Shown: in pieces, positions 1 to 4,104 of the stretch
Layout: each line of letters begins with the position of its first letter
How positions within the stretch are numbered: position 1 is the stretch's first letter
Origin: an uncultured bacterium
GTDB lineage: Bacteria > Bacillota > Clostridia > Lachnospirales > Lachnospiraceae
Length of the DNA: 6,591 nucleotides
NCBI GenBank assembly: GCA_905214365.1
Contig: CAJMMH010000160.1
Location: 1 to 6,591 of the forward strand
Reading direction: 5' to 3'
Position numbers and translations under genes: made by a program
Notes under the pieces: model-generated
Database searches by the model: none
Told to the model about the DNA's origin: nothing
The model's input: only the letters and a program-made list of their open reading frames with translations

Positions 1-256
1 CGATCAGAAGGGTCAGCACAATCATAAGAAGCGTATTGACGATATTTCCGCCGATTCCAAAGGTTCCGTTCAGGCTGCTCGGCTGGGTGGTCAGAAACTC
101 CCAGCTAATTGAGGATATCCCCCGGTAAACAACGTAAATAATAATTCCCGCCGCCAGCGCAATTGCAATCCCGGCGCACAGATAAATCAGTCCCTCCAGA
201 ATCAGATCTGACAGATGAACCCGTTTTTCACAAATACTGTTTTTCGCTTTACTCAT
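1..256 (-). CDS. pstA: Phosphate ABC transporter permease PstA (N-terminal part, cut by window edge)
   Basis: Inner-membrane permease subunit that with PstC forms the channel of the PstSCAB high-affinity phosphate importer. Only the first 85 codons are inside the window; the gene runs off its left edge. The translation begins MSKAKNSICEKR, has a first membrane segment at about residues 20-43 (LIYLCAGIAIALAAGIII), then an extracytoplasmic stretch with SISWEFLTTQPS and GTFGIGGNIVNT, which is the usual PstA pattern before the second membrane segment. The start ATG lies inside the end of pstC (AATGAGTAA), an 8-nt overlap indicating translational coupling; a GGTGAG ribosome binding site sits about 4 nt upstream. 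The frame is open throughout. Identity rests on family pattern plus position directly after pstC; I am confident of it. Confidence 0.93.
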   Translation of the reverse strand, partial: MSKAKNSICEKRVHLSDLILEGLIYLCAGIAIALAAGIIIYVVYRGISSISWEFLTTQPSSLNGTFGIGGNIVNTLLMIVLTLLI

Positions 257-1190
257 TGCGCTCACCGCCCTTCTTCAGGATACCGGACAGGACAATATTG
301 ATGATCATAATGAATACAAACAGAACCAGACCGATCGTAAACAGCACGTTCTGATGGATACTTCCTACCTCCGCGTATCCCATCTCGCTGACAATTGCCG
401 TTGTCAGAAAACGGACCGCATTGAACGGCAGCGGGAAATTGACGGCGCTTCCGGCTACCAGACTGATCGCCATCGCCTCGCCGACCGCACGGCCGATGCC
501 GAGTACGATTCCCGTGATGATTCCGGACTTTGCAGCCGGAATGGTTGTTTTAAAAATCGTCTGAATCTTTGTCGCGCCAAGTGCTAACGAGGCGTTGCGG
601 TACTCCTTCGGAACTGCCCGAAGCGCTGATTCGCTGGTATTGATAACCGTCGGCAGAATCATTATCGCCAGAACCAGAACGGCTGACAGCAGATTGGAAC
701 CGCCGGTATAGCGGTGTGTGGTCGAACCCTTAAAAATCATTTTTTCCAGATCATACATCAGCGGATTTAAAATCAGAATGCCGAGAAGCCCGTACACAAC
801 CGATGGAATCCCTGCTAACAGCTCAACCGCCGGCTGAACAATCCTTGCCGCTTTTTTATTGGACAGCTCCGCGATAAATACCGCAGTCAGAACGCCGATC
901 GGAACACCGATCAGAATCGCCAGCCCGGTTCCGACGATAGACGTCAGAATAATATACGCGATTCCGTAAGACGGGTCCTGAGCTGTCGGAGCCCATTTGG
1001 TACCGAACAGAATTTCAAGCGGCCCTACCTCCCAGAATGCCGGAGCGCCCTTAATCACCAGATAAATGCTGATGGACGCAACCGCAATGACAGCTAAAAA
1101 CGCAGTACATACAAAGATCGCTTCCGCAATTTTTTCAACTCTGGACTTTGTCCTTGAGTCCGCTTTAATGGAAAAGCCGTTCTCACTCAT
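249..1190 (-). CDS. pstC: Phosphate ABC transporter permease PstC
   Basis: Membrane subunit of the ATP-driven phosphate importer, partner of PstA. The 313-residue product has six predicted membrane segments (about 23-46, 77-106, 123-143, 167-184, 223-247, 283-304). The cytoplasmic EAA loop that docks on the ATPase PstB is at about 187-220 (ESALRAVPKEYRNASLALGA, then IPAAKSG). The segment ELLAGIPSVVYGLLG (about 123-137) is a PstC hallmark. I chose the ATG at 1190 (MSENGF) because AAGAAGGAGA lies 8 nt upstream; the frame stays open to a TTG at 1292 and has an ATG at 1259, but neither has a good ribosome binding site and the extension is not PstC-like. No pstS precedes it, unlike the common pstSCAB order. 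It is preceded by a structured leader region (1191-1503) with possible Pho-type repeats. Length is normal for the family. Confidence 0.96.
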   Translation of the reverse strand: MSENGFSIKADSRTKSRVEKIAEAIFVCTAFLAVIAVASISIYLVIKGAPAFWEVGPLEILFGTKWAPTAQDPSYGIAYIILTSIVGTGLAILIGVPIGVLTAVFIAELSNKKAARIVQPAVELLAGIPSVVYGLLGILILNPLMYDLEKMIFKGSTTHRYTGGSNLLSAVLVLAIMILPTVINTSESALRAVPKEYRNASLALGATKIQTIFKTTIPAAKSGIITGIVLGIGRAVGEAMAISLVAGSAVNFPLPFNAVRFLTTAIVSEMGYAEVGSIHQNVLFTIGLVLFVFIMIINIVLSGILKKGGERNE

Positions 1191-1210
1191 ACAGATTCTC
1201 CTTCTTATCG

Positions 1211-1234
1211 TCAGCGGGATTCCCGCTGCGCCAT
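1211..1234 (-). CDS. Possible 7-codon leader ORF upstream of pstC
   Basis: ATG at 1234 opens MAQRESR followed by TGA at 1213-1211. AGGAAGGA lies upstream with 7 nt between AAGGA and the ATG, as good as the ribosome binding sites of the large genes here. The ORF ends 2 nt before the pstC ribosome binding region and 20 nt before the pstC ATG. Codons 3-7 coincide with a perfect inverted repeat (CAGCGGGA / TCCCGCTG, 1228-1212), so ribosomes on the ORF would melt that hairpin. I infer a possible leader peptide tuning pstC translation. It is very short and could be chance; no protein function is proposed. Confidence 0.35.
   Translation of the reverse strand: MAQRESR
1212..1228 (-). promoter_or_regulatory. 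Hairpin just upstream of the pstC ribosome binding site
   Basis: CAGCGGG and CCCGCTG form a perfect 7-bp GC-rich stem with a 3-nt AAT loop. It ends 3 nt before the AAGAAGGAGA of pstC and has no T tract after it, so it is not an intrinsic terminator. It may stabilise the mRNA 5' region or modulate ribosome entry, and it lies within the possible leader ORF. Confidence 0.5.
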
Positions 1235-1298
1235 GGTATGTTCCTTCCTGTCCGCACATTGCATAAACAGGAGTGAAGCTTTCCTGCCGCAAATGCGC

Positions 1299-1369
1299 AA
1301 AAGAAAAAGCGTATCTGAATCGTTTCTTCGGGATGTTTCCCTTCTGAAACCTTTCTTCAGGTACGCTTT
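1299..1369 (-). terminator. 64-nt elongated hairpin with trailing T tract: terminator or structured leader element
   Basis: On the minus strand the arm AAAGCGTACCTGAA (1369-1356) pairs with TTCAGATACGCTTT (1319-1306), 13 of 14 positions (C1361/A1314 mismatched). Inside it GTTTC (1350-1346) pairs with GAAAC (1326-1322), and GGGA (1341-1338) pairs with TCCC (1333-1330) under an AACA loop. The internal loops are purine-rich: GAAAG opposite GA, and AGAA opposite GAA, each able to form adjacent G-A pairs. TTTTTCTTTT (1308-1299) follows, as in a Rho-independent terminator on this strand. It could end the upstream transcript, or act as an attenuator or ligand- or protein-binding leader of pstC. It is more elaborate than a plain terminator. 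Pairing was done by eye, without energy calculation. Confidence 0.65.
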
Positions 1370-1409
1370 AACTCTATCATCTGTATGCGGATTGCGCTAT
1401 CAGTGCTGC

Positions 1410-1437
1410 GTAATCCCTATGTAAAATACAGGTAAAA
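1410..1437 (-). promoter_or_regulatory. Possible Pho box: three 11-bp-spaced TTTTAC-like repeats
   Basis: The minus strand reads TTTTAC (1437-1432), CTGTA, TTTTAC (1426-1421), ATAGG, GATTAC (1415-1410): two identical hexamers and one 4/6 match, with 5-nt spacers. Bacillus PhoP binds direct repeats of about TT(A/T/C)A(C/T)A at roughly 11-bp period upstream of phosphate genes, so the layout fits a PhoP site upstream of pstC. Against it: it lies 220 bp from the pstC start, and the T-tailed hairpin at 1369-1299 stands between. No clear -10 follows. Confidence 0.45.
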
Positions 1438-1503
1438 CGCCTCGGCAAATGACACCCTTGCCTTTATGAGTACGCTTCTCCCGCCCTGCTTTCCAAATTC
1501 GGT

Positions 1504-2067
1504 TTACCGTTCCGATTTGTCCCCGGCATCATCCTCATCCTTCTGTGCCATCCGGCTGTTCTGCTCATCGGCAGATACTGCATTGACTGCTTCCTTCATC
1601 AGGATCCGGACCTGATCCTCGGACAGCTTCATCTTCTCCGCGACCTCACTGAGTGTGGCCTCCCGGCCAAGCTCCTTCGCAAGCTCTGTTGTGACGCGGT
1701 TCAGCACATTGACATAGGCAGTCACTTCTTCTTCAAGGTGATCGTTCTGATTCTGGCTGTCCCGATAAGACTCCATTGCAATCTGCACGGTTTTTTTCCG
1801 AAGCTCTTCGAACGAGCCGCCGCTGTAATTGCGGACTAACAGCATCACTGCCATGTTGCCCTCCTGGATCAGATCCGACGCATCCACATGCTTCTGTACA
1901 TAGGCCGATGCCTGACCGGCAACATACGCCAGACTGCCATTGATCAGCCGCTCCGCTGCTGCTGCGTCCGGAAGCTTTCCCGGAAGCTCTGACAGCTCAT
2001 CTTCACTTAACGGAGGAATCATGCTGATCTCCTCCAGATACATTCTGGTATATTCTTCATTATTCAT
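1504..2067 (-). CDS. Truncated sigma-70-like protein lacking region 4
   Basis: Product of 187 residues resembling parts of a group 1-3 sigma factor. Residues 5-20 (EYTRMYLEEISMIPPL) match region 1.2; 39-60 resemble region 2.1; DLIQEGNMAVMLLVRNY (65-81) matches the core-binding region 2.2. Residues 82-104 occupy the place of 2.3-2.4 but lack the aromatic residues used for -10 melting and recognition. Residues 118-160 (ELAKELGREATLSEVAEKM and onward) match region 3. The chain then ends in a charged tail (DEDDAGDKSER) with no region 4 helix-turn-helix for -35 binding. The ATG at 2067 has GGAG 7 nt upstream. It follows the AspA-like pair after 77 bp on the same strand. I infer it may bind RNA polymerase core or another regulator without acting as a full promoter-recognising sigma; it is not an obvious frameshift, since the frame closes cleanly. 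Confidence 0.8.
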   Translation of the reverse strand: MNNEEYTRMYLEEISMIPPLSEDELSELPGKLPDAAAAERLINGSLAYVAGQASAYVQKHVDASDLIQEGNMAVMLLVRNYSGGSFEELRKKTVQIAMESYRDSQNQNDHLEEEVTAYVNVLNRVTTELAKELGREATLSEVAEKMKLSEDQVRILMKEAVNAVSADEQNSRMAQKDEDDAGDKSER

Positions 2068-2101
2068 ATTGTTTCTCCGTTTTCTGTTGATTGTTTTCCT
2101 G

Positions 2102-2121
2102 CCGGCTCTTTATTCAGCCGG
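2102..2121 (-). promoter_or_regulatory. Hairpin between the AspA-like pseudoenzyme gene and the sigma-like gene
   Basis: CCGGCT and AGCCGG form a perfect 6-bp GC-rich stem around an 8-nt A-rich loop (GAATAAAG) in the 77-bp spacer. The following bases (CAGGAAAACAATC) are A-rich, not T-rich, so it is not a standard terminator for this strand. It could set relative expression by mRNA processing or stability within an operon. No separate promoter for the sigma-like gene is obvious. Confidence 0.45.
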
Positions 2122-2144
2122 TTCCTGCGGACGCAAATACGTTC

Positions 2145-3086
2145 CTATTTATGCAGACGCTTGATTACTTTAAAAATCACTGAGTTTTCCATGACAAGCG
2201 GATCCTTGTGCGCAAAAAATATGATTCCATCGGTTGGTGAAAGGATCTGCGTCAGCTCGGCTCCTTCAAGCGGATCGAGCACTCTGGCAACCGGCATGCC
2301 GACCGAAACCTCCTGTCCCGGCTTTACAAGCGGCCGGAAGATTCCAGGCGTCTGACAGCGGATGCTCAGCAGGTTTTCTTCCTCAATCACGCTTGCAATA
2401 TATCCGCTGTGGCAGTTGTAGCGCAGGATTCCCATCCGCGTAAAGAAGCGCAGGATTGCTGATACTGCCTGCTCTGCGCTCTCTTCGTCGATTTCATCCG
2501 TTTTGTTCGTGTAAATGGAAAATGCGCTGGTATTCCACAGCTGCCAGTTGTAATTCAGAGTAGCGGTATCAATCGGCTTCGGCTTGCGGACGACTACATA
2601 CGGAAGGCCAAACTGACTGGCAAGGCTCAGATTCTGTTTCCCGGTATCCATCATGCGCACATGCGGGACAAAATCGCCCGGAATGTAAAAGCTTGCCATC
2701 TGAATCCCAAACGTATAGCCGCAGACCGACTGGAACAGCCCGTCGGCAATCCGCTCCGTCGTCTCTCCCGTGGAGTCTCCCGGAAACATCCGGTTGATAT
2801 CCGTATTGTCTGACGGCCAGAACCGCTTTCCGACATTCATGGAAAAATGATTGACCGACGGAATGACTAGGATCTGCTTTCCGGACGCAATTGCGCCCCG
2901 GTGCTCCAGTTCTCCAAGCTGACGCACCAACTGGGAACAGATATAAAGCTGCTGCACCTCGTTTCCCCGGATGGCTCCGATGACGCAGGCCGCCTTTTCT
3001 CCGTCACTGTGTCCGAACCGATATCCGTAAATGTGCATATCCTGCCGGTACGGCGACTGAATTGTGTATAGAATCTCTTTAACCAT
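2145..3086 (-). CDS. AspA/AstE-family paralog with lost zinc ligands (likely pseudoenzyme)
   Basis: Product of 313 residues from the ATG at 3086 (MVKEILYTIQSPYRQ). That start overlaps the previous gene's stop by 8 nt (ATGGTTAA); an in-frame TTG at 3104 would add 6 residues and cannot be excluded. It has the fold pattern of the M14-like aspartoacylase/succinylglutamate desuccinylase family: a GAIRGNE loop (about 37-43), substrate-binding DINRMFPG (about 96-103), then a C-terminal biotinyl/lipoyl-like lobe (about 226-307, with TPGIFRPLVKPGQEV and SPTDG). The usual HxxE first zinc motif reads R40-G-N-E43, the third zinc His is Gln129 (GIQMAS), and the catalytic Glu falls at Tyr192 when aligned to its neighbour. 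Metal-dependent deacylation is therefore unlikely. It probably arose by duplication of the upstream gene and may be a regulatory or structural partner. Substrate is not known. Confidence 0.85.
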   Translation of the reverse strand: MVKEILYTIQSPYRQDMHIYGYRFGHSDGEKAACVIGAIRGNEVQQLYICSQLVRQLGELEHRGAIASGKQILVIPSVNHFSMNVGKRFWPSDNTDINRMFPGDSTGETTERIADGLFQSVCGYTFGIQMASFYIPGDFVPHVRMMDTGKQNLSLASQFGLPYVVVRKPKPIDTATLNYNWQLWNTSAFSIYTNKTDEIDEESAEQAVSAILRFFTRMGILRYNCHSGYIASVIEEENLLSIRCQTPGIFRPLVKPGQEVSVGMPVARVLDPLEGAELTQILSPTDGIIFFAHKDPLVMENSVIFKVIKRLHK

Positions 3087-4026
3087 CGTATCCTGCTCCC
3101 TCAAAAATCCTCGCGATCAGCGCACCCTCCATCACAATCGGATGTTCCCGGAGCGTGACCACCATCCCGTCCGCCGGAGACGAAATCCGTTCCCGGACTT
3201 CCCCGCGCAGCGGATCCAGAATATCGCCGATGTGCTCTCCCCTTTTGATGTGGTTCCAGTGAGCCACACGCGGCACAAAAATCCCGGCTGCTCCGGCATT
3301 TATAATTGAAACGTGCCCATCAGATGAAACCGCAGGCGTCCGGACCTGCTGCGGACACGGACCGTCCCAGATTCCCATCTGGCGCATCAGGTAAAAGATC
3401 CCGTCCGTCAGCTGCCTGCAGTACGCTTCCGTAATCCGCAGCCCGATTCCCATTTCGACCACTAACGTTGGCGTTCCGGCCGCGTTTAAGCTGTACGCAA
3501 GCGTAGATTCCAGCACAGTTGCCGCCTCATGAATCCAGATATAATCAACATTGAGCTGCTTTGCGTACGAAAGCAGTCCCGGCGCAGACTGTTCGCTGAT
3601 CCGCACCTGCGGCACCTCTCTCAGATAAACATTGCTTGCATGAATGTCAATACAGAGATCCGCACCCTTCATATCATTCAGAATATGATTCGCTGTCCAC
3701 TCCGCCATATGATTTGTTTCCGATCCCGGAAAGATGCGGTTCATATCTAGGTCAAACATCGGAATCCCTCTGGACATGCAGTCGATCCCAAGCGGATGCA
3801 GAGCCGGGTACACATCGACAATTCCATGAAGGGCAGACATATGCTCCTGAATGGTACGGATTACCTGCCAGCAGACATACTGCCCTTCTAACTCGTCTCC
3901 ATGTGTTCCCGTTACCAGACATATCCTCTTTTCCGCACCCGTACGATGCTCCGGCTGCAGACGGTTTTTCTTTATTTCCAGCTGCTCATCCACGGCCAGA
4001 CCGGCAGACGCAACAGTTTCTATCAT
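3079..4026 (-). CDS. AspA/AstE-family zinc deacylase (M14-like), catalytic residues intact
   Basis: Product of 315 residues from the ATG at 4026, with GAGAGGAAG 7 nt upstream. The family hydrolyses amide bonds of N-acyl amino acids or related compounds. Zinc ligands are visible as THGDE (His42, Glu45) and DIHAS (His129); substrate-binding DMNRIFPG is at 94-101; the catalytic Glu is E191 in TLVVEMGIG. The C-terminal lobe (about 236-310) resembles the biotinyl/lipoyl-like module common in this family (GIFVPRVAHWNHIKRGEHIG, SPADG). No signal peptide is seen, so it is likely cytoplasmic. It is the first gene after the promoter at 4074-4101 and overlaps by 8 nt the start of a degenerate paralog. 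The acyl or amino acid substrate cannot be told from sequence; names such as succinylglutamate desuccinylase would be over-specific, since no arginine catabolism genes are near. Confidence 0.88.
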   Translation of the reverse strand: MIETVASAGLAVDEQLEIKKNRLQPEHRTGAEKRICLVTGTHGDELEGQYVCWQVIRTIQEHMSALHGIVDVYPALHPLGIDCMSRGIPMFDLDMNRIFPGSETNHMAEWTANHILNDMKGADLCIDIHASNVYLREVPQVRISEQSAPGLLSYAKQLNVDYIWIHEAATVLESTLAYSLNAAGTPTLVVEMGIGLRITEAYCRQLTDGIFYLMRQMGIWDGPCPQQVRTPAVSSDGHVSIINAGAAGIFVPRVAHWNHIKRGEHIGDILDPLRGEVRERISSPADGMVVTLREHPIVMEGALIARIFEGAGYDG

Positions 4027-4073
4027 ACGCAGACTTCCTCTCTTTTCATATGGTACGTTTTTTGTTTTGTTTC

Positions 4074-4101
4074 AGTATAACACGGCATGCAAAAAATGCA
4101 A
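4074..4101 (-). promoter_or_regulatory. Promoter for the AspA-like pair and probably the sigma-like gene
   Basis: TGTTATACT gives an extended -10 (TGn plus TATACT at 4079-4074, 5/6 to TATAAT). TTGCAT (4101-4096) is a fair -35 with a 16-bp spacer. Transcription would start near 4067, leaving a leader of about 40 nt, A-rich (AAACAAAACAAAAAACG), before the ATG at 4026. The -35 begins 4 bp past the helicase stop codon, so the pair has its own start even if some read-through occurs. No strong terminator for the helicase gene separates them; the only candidate is a 4-bp TGCA/TGCA stem. Confidence 0.65.
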
Positions 4102-4104
4102 GTC

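Larger units (their letters stand above)
1191..1503 (-). other. 313-bp leader/intergenic region upstream of pstC
   Basis: No protein gene of normal size is supported here. Reading toward pstC it contains, in order: a weak GGCAA/TTGCC hairpin (about 1463-1445), three 11-bp-spaced TTTTAC-like repeats (1437-1410), a 64-nt elongated hairpin followed by a T-rich tract (1369-1299), a small CAGGA/TCCTG hairpin (1286-1268), a 7-codon ORF with its own ribosome binding site (1250-1211), and the pstC ribosome binding site (1208-1199). No convincing -10 hexamer was found; the least poor are CATACA at 1387-1382 and GATAGA at 1378-1373. GTACGCTT occurs on the plus strand at 1361 and 1470. The region must include both the end of the upstream transcript and the start of the pst transcript, unless they are one unit. 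Confidence 0.7.

Noticed and set aside
1191..1292. N-terminal extension of PstC by 34 residues from a TTG at 1292 (or from an ATG at 1259)
   Set aside because: The added residues are not PstC-like, neither start has a good ribosome binding site, and the ATG at 1190 has a strong one; the extension also overlaps the leader ORF and hairpin.
1306..1369. Kink-turn in the elongated hairpin
   Set aside because: A three-base bulge beside possible adjacent G-A pairs is present, but the bulge is 3' of the GA step on its strand, the reverse of the standard order, so I do not claim it.
1445..1463. GGCAA/TTGCC hairpin after the sigma-like gene as its terminator
   Set aside because: Only 5 bp with a 9-nt loop, and just four T residues eight bases later; the element at 1369-1299 is a far better terminator.
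4085..4100. TGCA/TGCA stem with T loop as helicase terminator
   Set aside because: Only 4 bp and no T tract after it; the same bases serve the -35 and spacer of the next promoter.
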